From Solobacterium sp. (GTDB taxonomy: Bacteria > Bacillota_I > Bacilli_A > Erysipelotrichales > Erysipelotrichaceae): 14,246 nucleotides of DNA. Each line of letters begins with the position of its first letter. Position 1 is the first letter of the stretch. Position numbers and translations under genes: made by a program. Positions 1-6,740 of the stretch are shown here, in pieces. The stretch lies in the NCBI GenBank assembly GCA_016284975.1, contig JAEEPV010000097.1, forward strand, positions 1 to 14,246, read 5' to 3'. The notes beneath the pieces were generated by a model. It made no database searches and was not told where the DNA came from. It was given only the letters and a program-made list of their open reading frames with translations.

Positions 1-182
1 AGTGGCTTCAAGTTACTATACTGCATATGGGTCTCCTATCTGTTAGTGTGGTAACCAACATTATAGAAGGCCCTTTTATTGTTCTTCTATCTTTCTACAC
101 ACAGGTTTTGGGACTGAACCAGAAAAAAGGTCAAACTATGCGAAATGCTGGATATAATGAACGCCATATGAATAAGGCTTAA
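1..182 (+). CDS. C-terminal fragment of a membrane protein, possibly a polysaccharide polymerase/ligase
   Basis: An open frame runs in from the left edge (first complete codon at base 3) and ends at TAA 180-182, giving 59 residues. About the first 38 are strongly hydrophobic (for example LLSVSVVTNIIEGPFIVLLS) and look like one or two membrane segments. A polar, basic tail ending in RHMNKA follows, as expected for the cytoplasmic end of a polytopic membrane protein. G+C is about 38 percent by hand count, clearly lower than the genes further right. The next gene, a tyrosine phosphatase, starts 30 bases on with no terminator between, so the two are probably co-transcribed. A Wzy/O-antigen-ligase-like protein would fit that neighbour, but the fragment is too short to assign. 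The frame is fairly secure and the function is a guess. Confidence 0.55.
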   Translation, partial: WLQVTILHMGLLSVSVVTNIIEGPFIVLLSFYTQVLGLNQKKGQTMRNAGYNERHMNKA

Positions 183-212
183 ATATGCGGTTTTGAGAGG
201 TTGTGAGTAATT

Positions 213-677
213 ATGCAGGGTAAGACAAAAATATTATTCATTTGTCACGGCAACATCTGCAGAAGTGCAATGTGTGAGTTTGTGATGAAGAAAATAGTGG
301 CAGATGCAGGAGATACAAATCATTTTTATATCGAATCTGCAGCGACAAGTTCCGAAGAGATCGGTAATCCGGTCTATCCGCCCGCAAGAAGAAAACTTGC
401 GGAACATGGGATTTCCTGTGCCGGAAAAACGGCACGGCAGATGAAACGGAATGACTATCAGAAATTTGATTATCTGATTGGAATGGATCAGGCGAATCTG
501 AGAAACATGCTGAGGCTGTATGACAACGATCCGGAGGGGAAGATCTCACTGCTGATGGATTATACCGACCGACCGGGCAGTGTGGCAGATCCCTGGTATA
601 CCGGAGATTTTGAGTCCACCTGGATCGATGCCCTGGAAGGATGTACCGGGCTTTATCATTATCTGAAAACAAAATGA
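213..677 (+). CDS. Low-molecular-weight protein-tyrosine phosphatase
   Basis: This is a 154-residue cytoplasmic phosphatase of the LMW-PTP family, a normal length for that family. The phosphate-binding loop CHGNICRS sits at residues 11-18, with nucleophile Cys11 and Arg17 (C-x5-R). The general-acid loop ADPWYTGDF follows with Asp126. Such enzymes dephosphorylate tyrosine kinases of the Wzc/CpsD type that control capsule or exopolysaccharide length (Wzb role), or arginine or tyrosine phosphate in stress control (YwlE type). The residues seen do not separate these roles. The upstream membrane-protein fragment favours the polysaccharide role. ATG 213 is the only usable start, because an in-frame TGA lies at 204-206. 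The only Shine-Dalgarno is weak (GTGAG about five bases upstream). The gene ends just before a strong hairpin terminator. Confidence 0.93.
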   Translation: MQGKTKILFICHGNICRSAMCEFVMKKIVADAGDTNHFYIESAATSSEEIGNPVYPPARRKLAEHGISCAGKTARQMKRNDYQKFDYLIGMDQANLRNMLRLYDNDPEGKISLLMDYTDRPGSVADPWYTGDFESTWIDALEGCTGLYHYLKTK

Positions 678-692
678 AGGAAAGCTGATCAA

Positions 693-723
693 AAAACCCG
701 CAGATCATCAGTTTGCGGGTTTT
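693..723. terminator. Bidirectional rho-independent terminator between convergent genes
   Basis: A 10-bp perfect stem (AAAACCCGCA at 693-702 pairing with TGCGGGTTTT at 714-723) encloses an 11-base loop. A-rich and T-rich arms give a U-tract in either direction. It lies between the plus-strand phosphatase and the minus-strand carboxypeptidase, and its right arm covers part of the carboxypeptidase stop codon (722-724). Confidence 0.92.
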
Positions 724-2059
724 ACTGTGCCTGAGCTTCTTCCGTGCCTTCCTGGCTGGCTTCTCCTTCAGCAGGTGCTTCTTCGCTCTTCAGCAGATTG
801 TGCCAGTCGCTGTTTGCGAGAACAGTATCACTTGGCCTGTTGGTTTCATCCGACCATGGCTTGAGATACAGGCTCCAGAATTCATCATAGGTCATGCCTG
901 ACTTGTATACTGCCTGGGCAAGATCTTTTCCGACATACCGGTAATGCCAGGATTCATATTCGTAACCGGTAATGTCTTCTTTGTTTTCCGGATAACGCAG
1001 GATCCATCCATAATCCATACAGTTGGCTGAAGCCCAGATAAATGCGCTGGTTTCACTGAAGTCTTTATCTTCATCGCCGACCGCTGCTACGTCTACGGTA
1101 AGACCGGTCTGATGTTCGGAGAATCCTGGACGCGCACTTTCACGATCGGCCTGTTCCTGACCATGCAGGAATACATAGTTGTCATACAGTGCTTTCTGCG
1201 AATCGTAGGAACGATAGGAACTGGTTGCGTAGAAGGATACACCGACTGCTTTTCCGCCGGCAGCCCATTCTTCCATGGCATCTGCCGCTTCTTTGGAAAG
1301 CTGTGTTCCGCTTGCGCCGCAGTGTACTGAAAGCGGGGTGAGTTCTTTCGGTTCATAGGTTTCATCAAGGTGCCACGTTTTGTTTACCAGCATATCGGTA
1401 CGGTTCGGATCAGCCGAATACGTATTCTCATATGGGGTGTAGAAATTGTGGGTCAGTACAAAGGAAGACCGGGAATTATCCGGATGTGCGAGACAGTCAT
1501 CGATATATCCCTGTTCCAGTACCTGATAGTCATATATCAACAATGGGGTTATATCGACAAACCGGAGATTTTTGTACAGATTGAGAATCTGTTCTTCAAC
1601 ATAACCCTTATCCCGCAGTCTTCCGACCATCAGAAAATCGGTGTCATCGAGGTATTTTTCACCTTCGATTACGGTATAGAGACTCAGGTAATCGGTATTG
1701 ACGGTTCCACTTCGGATACAGGAAGCCAGATATTCGCTGTAGTACTGATTGTCAATCAGTGTTTTTGCAAGTTTCTGCCTGCGGATCGCGGCAATCGTTT
1801 CCTTGTTATAGCCCAGCTTCTTCAGCTTGCTTTTTTCGATCGCTCCGGGAATCAGAAGCACACCCAAAAGCACCACAATACCGGCAAGTACGAACCATAC
1901 TTCCTTACGGACATTGCGCAGTTTGAATCTGGTATTCTTCCGACGCTTTTTGACCGGCGACTGTGCTTCGCTGTTCTTTCTGGCTTCTTCAAGCGAGGGA
2001 ATAACCAGACGATATCTTCTTCTTTTTTTTCTGCGTTTCTTTGTTTCAGTTTTCGGCAT
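722..2059 (-). CDS. Membrane-anchored VanY-type D-alanyl-D-alanine carboxypeptidase (peptidase M15B)
   Basis: This is a 445-residue protein with a very basic cytoplasmic N-terminus (KKRRKKRRR at 7-15), one membrane segment at about residues 54-74, an extracytoplasmic linker of about 140 residues and a C-terminal M15B domain. The zinc site is visible: SEHQTGLTVDV gives His316 and Asp323, and ESWHYRYVG gives His372, with Glu369 as the likely catalytic base. The family removes the terminal D-Ala from peptidoglycan stem peptides, so the domain should face the wall. ATG 2059 is chosen over the longer frame starting at 2086 because GAGGAG lies four bases upstream of it; the longer version would only extend the overlap with the preceding gene. 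It is the last gene of a three-gene minus-strand operon and overlaps the pseudouridine synthase by 14 bases. Nothing points to glycopeptide resistance, as no VanH/A/X or VanRS neighbours are present. Confidence 0.9.
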   Translation of the reverse strand: MPKTETKKRRKKRRRYRLVIPSLEEARKNSEAQSPVKKRRKNTRFKLRNVRKEVWFVLAGIVVLLGVLLIPGAIEKSKLKKLGYNKETIAAIRRQKLAKTLIDNQYYSEYLASCIRSGTVNTDYLSLYTVIEGEKYLDDTDFLMVGRLRDKGYVEEQILNLYKNLRFVDITPLLIYDYQVLEQGYIDDCLAHPDNSRSSFVLTHNFYTPYENTYSADPNRTDMLVNKTWHLDETYEPKELTPLSVHCGASGTQLSKEAADAMEEWAAGGKAVGVSFYATSSYRSYDSQKALYDNYVFLHGQEQADRESARPGFSEHQTGLTVDVAAVGDEDKDFSETSAFIWASANCMDYGWILRYPENKEDITGYEYESWHYRYVGKDLAQAVYKSGMTYDEFWSLYLKPWSDETNRPSDTVLANSDWHNLLKSEEAPAEGEASQEGTEEAQAQ

Positions 2060-2720
2060 AATACTCCTCAAACAGTTTCCATACACCGCTGTCCGGCGGG
2101 ATGGAGATCAGTACGACCGGTTCCTTTGTCACCGGATGCGGGAATTCAAGGCGATAAGCCCAAAGGGCAATCTGCCCGTCTTTGGGATCCGGGTTGTAGC
2201 GGTGGTCATGAACCAGCGGCAGACCCCGCGAGGCAAACTGCACGCGGATCTGATGACTTCTTCCGGTCTCCAGATGAATCTTTACCAGCGTTTTGTTTTC
2301 CTTGACGGCCAGTACTTCGTAATGAAGCACGGAACGTTTTCCGTGTGCTTCATCCGTAACGGTCACCATATTGGTCCGATGATCTTTGCTCAGATAATCG
2401 ACAAAGGTATCGGACTGCTTTTCAGCGACGCCGTCCAGTACCGCAAGGTAGGTTTTCTTCATGCGGTTGGTCCGGATCATATCCGAAAGACGGGAAGCCG
2501 CTTTCGAGGTACGGGCGAAGATCATAGCGCCTCCGACCGGACGATCCAGACGGTGTACCAGTCCGAGGTATACATTCCCCGGCTTCTGGTACTTTACGCG
2601 GATATACTCTTTAGAAAGACTCAGAAGATCTTCATCACAGCTGGCATCTTCGTTGACCGGTACATTGACTGGTTTCTCGACCCCAAGCAGATGATTGTCT
2701 TCATATAAAACCTTAATCAT
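2046..2720 (-). CDS. RluA-family RNA pseudouridine synthase (short form, no S4 domain)
   Basis: A 224-residue pseudouridine synthase that isomerises uridine in rRNA or tRNA. The RluA catalytic motif HRLDRPVGG holds the nucleophile Asp59, and GRSHQIRVQ near residue 150 is the second family signature. It begins directly with the catalytic fold (IKVLYEDNHLLGVEKP), so the N-terminal S4 RNA-binding domain of RluC/RluD types is absent; target choice must come from the catalytic domain or a partner. ATG 2720 is preferred over the open frame extending to 2828, because GGGAG lies four bases upstream, homology begins there, and the longer frame would run about 100 bases into the preceding gene. It overlaps the upstream methyltransferase by 8 bases and the downstream carboxypeptidase by 14, so translation is probably coupled. 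The exact RNA target cannot be read from sequence. Confidence 0.92.
   Translation of the reverse strand: MIKVLYEDNHLLGVEKPVNVPVNEDASCDEDLLSLSKEYIRVKYQKPGNVYLGLVHRLDRPVGGAMIFARTSKAASRLSDMIRTNRMKKTYLAVLDGVAEKQSDTFVDYLSKDHRTNMVTVTDEAHGKRSVLHYEVLAVKENKTLVKIHLETGRSHQIRVQFASRGLPLVHDHRYNPDPKDGQIALWAYRLEFPHPVTKEPVVLISIPPDSGVWKLFEEYYAEN
2064..2069 (-). promoter_or_regulatory. Shine-Dalgarno that fixes the carboxypeptidase start
   Basis: On the minus strand, GAGGAG ends four bases before ATG 2059, inside the end of the pseudouridine synthase gene. It supports the shorter start over the one at 2086. Confidence 0.75.
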
Positions 2721-3594
2721 TGCGCTCCCATCTTCCATAGATACCGCATGGAAGCCGCAGATTCTTATGTTCGATCGGCAGAGCGACTTCTCCGGCAGAT
2801 ACGTTTCCGCGATCGGAGCGATCTTCAAACATCGTTACCATCAGATCTTCCAGAACAATGGAAGAAAAGCCGGTCGTATAGCTGTTGATCAGGAAAAACA
2901 GTCCGTTGTTGTCAAAGATATCCAGACTTGCCTGAATCAGTTTCGGCAGTTCCTTTTCAAACTTCCAAAGCTCTCCGTTGGGGCCTCTTCCATAGGAAGG
3001 CGGATCCATCAGGATACCGTGATAGGTACGGCCTCTGCGCTTTTCCCGTTCGACAAACTTCAGGCAGTCATCGACAATGAATCGGATCGTATGATCTTCC
3101 AGATGCGAAAGATCACGGTTTTCCTTTGCCCAGGCAACCATGCCCTTAGAGGCGTCAACGTGAACCACTTCTGCAGCACCTGCGGCAGAACAGGCCATGG
3201 TGGCTCCTCCGGTATAGGCAAACAGATTCAGAATCCGAAGATTTTCATCCGCGTGGGCAGAGATCAGTCCGCTCATCCAGTCCCAGTTGACCGCCTGTTC
3301 GGGAAACAGACCGGTATGTTTAAAACCGGTCGGGCTGACTTTGAAGGTCAGATCCCGATAAGAAACGGTCCAGGATTCGGGAAGCGATTTTCGGTATTCC
3401 CACTCACCGCCTCCTTTCGAAGACCGGTGATAGATCGCATCCGCTTTTGACCACTGTCTGTTTTTTTCATCTTTCGGCCAGATTGCCTGGGGATCCGGAC
3501 GGCGCAGAACGATTCCGTTCCACTGTTCCAGTTTCTCCCCGTCTCCTGCGTCAAGACAGGTATAATCGCGCCAGTTATCAGCTGTCAGTATCAT
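2713..3594 (-). CDS. Class I SAM-dependent methyltransferase, RlmI-like (COG1092 type)
   Basis: A 293-residue protein with a Rossmann-type SAM-binding fold. Motif I is NLFAYTGGAT at about residues 123-132, an acidic residue follows in VVHVDASKG, and DPPSYGRG at 197-204 is the catalytic DPP-type loop. This layout, with a first part built round WNGIVLRRPDPQAIWP, matches the family of RlmI, which makes 5-methylcytosine in 23S rRNA. The N-terminal PUA domain of RlmI is missing, so substrate and position are uncertain. ATG 3594 is chosen over 3630 because AAAAGGA lies upstream at reasonable spacing and the -10 box of the predicted promoter (3617-3622) would lie inside the longer version. It leads the operon with the pseudouridine synthase, so two RNA-modifying enzymes are made together. 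Confidence 0.88.
   Translation of the reverse strand: MILTADNWRDYTCLDAGDGEKLEQWNGIVLRRPDPQAIWPKDEKNRQWSKADAIYHRSSKGGGEWEYRKSLPESWTVSYRDLTFKVSPTGFKHTGLFPEQAVNWDWMSGLISAHADENLRILNLFAYTGGATMACSAAGAAEVVHVDASKGMVAWAKENRDLSHLEDHTIRFIVDDCLKFVEREKRRGRTYHGILMDPPSYGRGPNGELWKFEKELPKLIQASLDIFDNNGLFFLINSYTTGFSSIVLEDLMVTMFEDRSDRGNVSAGEVALPIEHKNLRLPCGIYGRWERND
2725..2729 (-). promoter_or_regulatory. Shine-Dalgarno that fixes the pseudouridine synthase start
   Basis: On the minus strand, GGGAG ends four bases before ATG 2720, within the end of the methyltransferase gene, supporting the start at 2720. Confidence 0.7.
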
Positions 3595-3616
3595 TGTAGG
3601 TTTCCTTTTGGGAATC

Positions 3617-3625
3617 ATTATACCA
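3617..3625 (-). promoter_or_regulatory. Extended -10 promoter for the methyltransferase operon
   Basis: The minus strand reads TGGTATAAT, a perfect TGnTATAAT extended -10 box, 22 bases before ATG 3594. No good -35 box is visible at the right distance, which is typical of extended -10 promoters. It implies a leader of only about 15 bases. Confidence 0.65.
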
Positions 3626-3652
3626 CGCACAGAAAGAGCGATTTCCGGCGCA

Positions 3653-3661
3653 TGATATAAT
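3653..3661 (+). promoter_or_regulatory. Extended -10 promoter for the pcrA operon
   Basis: TGATATAAT is a perfect TGnTATAAT extended -10 box, 36 bases before the pcrA ATG. The -35 region is weak. It stands back to back with the minus-strand promoter, the two -10 hexamers being about 33 bases apart. Confidence 0.68.
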
Positions 3662-3697
3662 GATTACCTGTTGATTTATCGATAAGAGGAAACCGCT

Positions 3698-6043
3698 ATG
3701 ATTGATGTCAGTGCGCTGAATAAAGAACAGAAAGATGCCGTTCTTTCGGATGATAAATATCTGCGGATCGTCGCAGGTGCAGGATCCGGGAAAACCCGGG
3801 TTTTAACCATGCGGATCGCTCATCTGATTCAGGATGAGGGAGTCTGGCCTTCCAGGATTCTCGCCATTACCTTTACGAACAAAGCCGCCAATGAAATGAA
3901 GGAACGGATTAAGAAGATGCTGCCGGAGGAGACTTCGCAGGCATGGATTTCCACAATCCATTCCCTGTGTGTGCGGATCCTTCGGGAAGATATTCTTTCC
4001 ATGGGATGGCCGCGGAACTTTACAGTACTGGACGCAGATGATCAGAAGAGCATCCTGCGGGAAGCCTACAAGCAGCTGAAGGTCGATTCCCAGACATATT
4101 CCTACAGTTCTTTATTGGACTATATCTCCAATAACAAATCGGCAGATATCGGTGTCGAGCGGGCCTATCTTCTGGCAGGATCCTATTCTGGTGAAAAAAC
4201 AAAGGCAAAGATCTATGAATACTATGTGAACCGCCAGAATGATCTCTATGCGCTGGACTTTGATGATCTGATTCTCTGGGTCGTACGGATGTTCCGGAAG
4301 TATTCGGAGATTCTGGCAAAGTGGCAGAAGCGTTTTCACTATATTCATGTCGATGAGTTTCAGGATATCGACAGTATTCAGTATGAACTGATTCGTCAGC
4401 TGACCGGCCCGGAGAACAGTCTGTATGTAGTAGGCGACCCGGACCAGACGATTTATACATGGCGTGGTGCGGATGTAAACATCATTCTGAACTTTGTAAA
4501 AGATTTTCCGGATGCACGTACAATCATGCTGAACCAGAACTATCGCAGTACCAGCATGATCCTCAACGGAGCCAACTCGGTGATCCGCAATAACAAGCAT
4601 CGTCTGGAAAAAGATCTGTATTCCAGCCGTGACAGTGAAGAAAAGATCACACATTATGCCAGTGCCGGAGACGAATATCAGGCGGCCTGGGTCGCTCAGA
4701 AAATCAAAGACCTGCATTCGGCAGGAAAGGAATACCACGATATTGCAATTCTTTACCGTTCAAACTATCTGTCCCGTTCGCTTGAAAAAGCGTTGCTGGA
4801 CCAGCGGATCCCATATGTGATCTATGGCGGTGTCCGCTTCTTCGAACGTCAGGAAATTAAAGATGCGCTGTGTTACCTGCGCATGGCAACAGCTGCGGAT
4901 GATCTGGCCTTCCGCCGCATCATCAATCAGCCAAAGCGCGGCATCGGAAACAAGACCCTTGATACTATCGAAAATGCCGCACGGGAAAAACATGCGTCCA
5001 TGTATGAAGTCATCAAGACCGAGCAGCTGTTTTCCGGAAAGGTTCAGAATACGCTGGATGCGTTCATTACCATGGTGGAAAGCTGGCGAAAGGAAGCTTC
5101 TTCGGAAGATCTGAACATTGCCAAGCTGTTTGAAAGGGTAATGAATGAATCCGGTCTGAAGAAACACTACGAAGACAATCAGGAACTGGACCGTGTGGAA
5201 AACATGAAGGAACTGATCGATGACATGCATTCCTTCGCAGAGAATTATCCCGAATCCACGCTGGATGAATACCTGCAGCTGGTCAGTCTGTATGGAGACC
5301 GGGATGAGACGATGAGTTCTGACTTTGTTCAGCTGATGACGGTGCACTCTGCCAAGGGCCTGGAATTTGATACGGTATTTGTAACGGATATGAATGACGG
5401 AATCTTCCCGAATGAGCGGGCAATGAATGACGGGCCAAAGGGCGTGGAAGAAGAACGGCGTCTTGCCTATGTCGCATTCACCCGCGCAAAAAACAAACTC
5501 TATATTACCGATGCGGCAGGATACAGTTATATCCTGCAGAAGATGCGCACACAGAGCCGGTTTGTCGATGAGATCGAGAAAGACTGCATAGAACATCAGG
5601 GAGCAGTATTTGAAGAAAACCGCCGTGATTTCCAGGCAGGGTTCCGGGATGCGAAACCATACCGGGAACGGATCCTCGACAGTGCGGAGATACCGTACTT
5701 TACCAAGGGCGAAACGGTTGTGCATTCCCGTTTTGGCAAAGGGGTTGTTCTTTCCTGCCGGAACGGAATTGCCGAGATCTCTTTCCCGCAGCCCTTTGGC
5801 ATCAAGAAGATCGCAGCCGGTCATCCTTCCCTGAAACGGGAAGCGGATCTTGATCCGGAAGAAGATACTGTGATCAGCCCGCTGAAGAAAGGTGATCAGG
5901 TAGTCCATGCGAAGTTTGGAGAAGGCATCGTGCTTTCCTGTAAAAACGGAATCGCGGAGATTGCCTTCCCGTATCCGGCCGGCATTAAAAAGATCGCGGC
6001 AGGGCATCCTTCCCTGAAGCGGAAGGCGGAGATGGTCAGCTGA
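3698..6043 (+). CDS. pcrA: ATP-dependent 3'-5' DNA helicase PcrA/UvrD with duplicated C-terminal Tudor-like domain
   Basis: A 781-residue superfamily 1A helicase acting in replication, repair and removal of stalled RNA polymerase. Visible motifs in order are: Q-motif LNKEQKDAV (7-15), Walker A AGAGSGKT (26-33, Lys32), Walker B VDEFQD (218-223), motif III GDPDQTIYTWRGA (from 246), motif V-like VHSAKGLEFD (549-558) and motif VI EEERRLAYVAFTRAK (from 584, Arg596). PcrA normally ends in one Tudor-like domain that binds RNA polymerase. Here two related copies occur, at residues 671-717 and 732-778, which accounts for the length above the usual 720-740. The start ATG 3698 follows AAGAGGA with good spacing and a predicted extended -10 promoter. 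The stop TGA shares its A with the ATG of the next gene. Identity as PcrA is secure; the effect of the second Tudor copy is unknown. Confidence 0.96.
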   Translation: MIDVSALNKEQKDAVLSDDKYLRIVAGAGSGKTRVLTMRIAHLIQDEGVWPSRILAITFTNKAANEMKERIKKMLPEETSQAWISTIHSLCVRILREDILSMGWPRNFTVLDADDQKSILREAYKQLKVDSQTYSYSSLLDYISNNKSADIGVERAYLLAGSYSGEKTKAKIYEYYVNRQNDLYALDFDDLILWVVRMFRKYSEILAKWQKRFHYIHVDEFQDIDSIQYELIRQLTGPENSLYVVGDPDQTIYTWRGADVNIILNFVKDFPDARTIMLNQNYRSTSMILNGANSVIRNNKHRLEKDLYSSRDSEEKITHYASAGDEYQAAWVAQKIKDLHSAGKEYHDIAILYRSNYLSRSLEKALLDQRIPYVIYGGVRFFERQEIKDALCYLRMATAADDLAFRRIINQPKRGIGNKTLDTIENAAREKHASMYEVIKTEQLFSGKVQNTLDAFITMVESWRKEASSEDLNIAKLFERVMNESGLKKHYEDNQELDRVENMKELIDDMHSFAENYPESTLDEYLQLVSLYGDRDETMSSDFVQLMTVHSAKGLEFDTVFVTDMNDGIFPNERAMNDGPKGVEEERRLAYVAFTRAKNKLYITDAAGYSYILQKMRTQSRFVDEIEKDCIEHQGAVFEENRRDFQAGFRDAKPYRERILDSAEIPYFTKGETVVHSRFGKGVVLSCRNGIAEISFPQPFGIKKIAAGHPSLKREADLDPEEDTVISPLKKGDQVVHAKFGEGIVLSCKNGIAEIAFPYPAGIKKIAAGHPSLKRKAEMVS
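5708..6031 (+). repeat. Tandem duplication of the PcrA Tudor-like domain (two 141-bp copies)
   Basis: The copies lie at 5708-5848 and 5891-6031, 183 bases apart. Each encodes a 47-residue unit of the form G-x-x-V-V-H-x-x-F-G-x-G then NGIAEI and GIKKIAAGHPSLKR. I count 35 of 47 residues identical. The last shared 14 residues are identical, yet their codons differ at six positions, all synonymous. The duplication is therefore not recent, and protein sequence has been conserved while DNA drifted. Confidence 0.9.
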
Positions 6044-6699
6044 TGGATTCCAGGGAAAAGGGTTATTGGAAGGATCTCTCACCGGAAGAAAAAAAGCAGT
6101 ATTTCATGGATTATTATCTTGGCAGAACGCTTGTGGTTCTTGCCGTGACTGCACTGCTGATTTATACCGCTGTTTCCATATTGCGGCCCAAACCATCCTA
6201 TGCCCTTCGGATCGCTGTCTTTGACGCATCGCTGTCGGAGGATACCCGGCAGAGTCTGATTCATGACATTCAGAAAGCACTGCACACCGCAGAAGCTGTT
6301 GAGATCGATGATTCCTATAACAATAACAATGATAAGGATCTGCTGCGGATCGTATCTCTGTCCACCTCAGAAAAGCTGGATGCGGTCATCGCAGACCGGG
6401 AAGTACTGGTATGGCTGGCCGGTTATGGCTACTTCAGGGATCTGACAGAGACCTTCGATGCGGAGTTTCGTTCGAAGAATACGGACCGGCTGATTACCGC
6501 ACGGGGTCTGAAACTTGGAGAAAACGGCATGCTGGAAGAAAACGCAGAAGGAAACGGAGACTGGTATACCGCAGGATATGATCTGAGCGGAACGGTACTG
6601 GCAGAAAAGCTCGATGACCTCAGAGATCCTGTCATTGGCATCATTGCGGAATCCCATGCGGGCATGAAAATCCAGGCAGTACTGGAAGAATTGGAGTAA
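6043..6699 (+). CDS. Membrane-anchored protein of unknown function
   Basis: A 218-residue protein I cannot assign to a named family. It begins with a short polar segment containing WKDLSPEEKKQYFMDYY (residues 9-25), a W-x-x-L-S-x-E-E-K-x-x-Y-F pattern seen at the start of various small Firmicute membrane proteins. One membrane helix follows at about 29-47, then an extracytoplasmic domain of about 170 residues. That domain has stretches such as KLDAVIADREVLVWLAGYGYFRDL that resemble a fragment of a solute-binding-protein fold, but this is only an impression. There is no lipobox or catalytic motif. Its ATG overlaps the pcrA stop by one base (TGATG), so its translation is probably coupled to the helicase, although the products should lie in different compartments. 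The lipoprotein phosphoesterase gene follows after 41 bases. Confidence 0.85.
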   Translation: MDSREKGYWKDLSPEEKKQYFMDYYLGRTLVVLAVTALLIYTAVSILRPKPSYALRIAVFDASLSEDTRQSLIHDIQKALHTAEAVEIDDSYNNNNDKDLLRIVSLSTSEKLDAVIADREVLVWLAGYGYFRDLTETFDAEFRSKNTDRLITARGLKLGENGMLEENAEGNGDWYTAGYDLSGTVLAEKLDDLRDPVIGIIAESHAGMKIQAVLEELE

Positions 6700-6719
6700 T
6701 ACAAGCGTATCGTCTGCCC

Positions 6720-6739
6720 GCTTCATGCTAAGCTGAAGC
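6720..6739 (+). promoter_or_regulatory. Hairpin directly before the phosphoesterase start codon
   Basis: GCTTCA at 6720-6725 pairs with TGAAGC at 6734-6739, and a further GC/GC pair can form inside, leaving a TAA loop and one bulged T. It ends two bases before ATG 6741, where a Shine-Dalgarno should be, and no good one is visible. There is no U-tract, so it is not a terminator. A role in restraining translation is inference. Confidence 0.35.
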
Positions 6740-6740
6740 T

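Noticed and set aside
713..901. Small plus-strand open frame of 62 codons after the phosphatase
   Set aside because: It begins inside the terminator stem, is antisense to the carboxypeptidase C-terminus and has no ribosome site.
722..2059. VanY-type gene as evidence of glycopeptide resistance
   Set aside because: There is no VanRS, VanH, ligase or VanX nearby, and chromosomal M15B carboxypeptidases are common housekeeping wall enzymes.
1370..2305. 311-codon plus-strand open frame over the carboxypeptidase and pseudouridine synthase genes
   Set aside because: It is antisense to two genes with clear catalytic motifs, has no recognisable domain or ribosome site, and spans their junction. It is a shadow frame.
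4760..6082. 440-codon minus-strand open frame under pcrA
   Set aside because: It mirrors helicase coding sequence, including both Tudor repeats, and reads as His/Phe/Arg-rich nonsense with no motif.
6703..6723. AAGCG/CGCTT hairpin as a terminator after the unknown membrane protein
   Set aside because: Only five base pairs, an 11-base loop and no T-run follow it.
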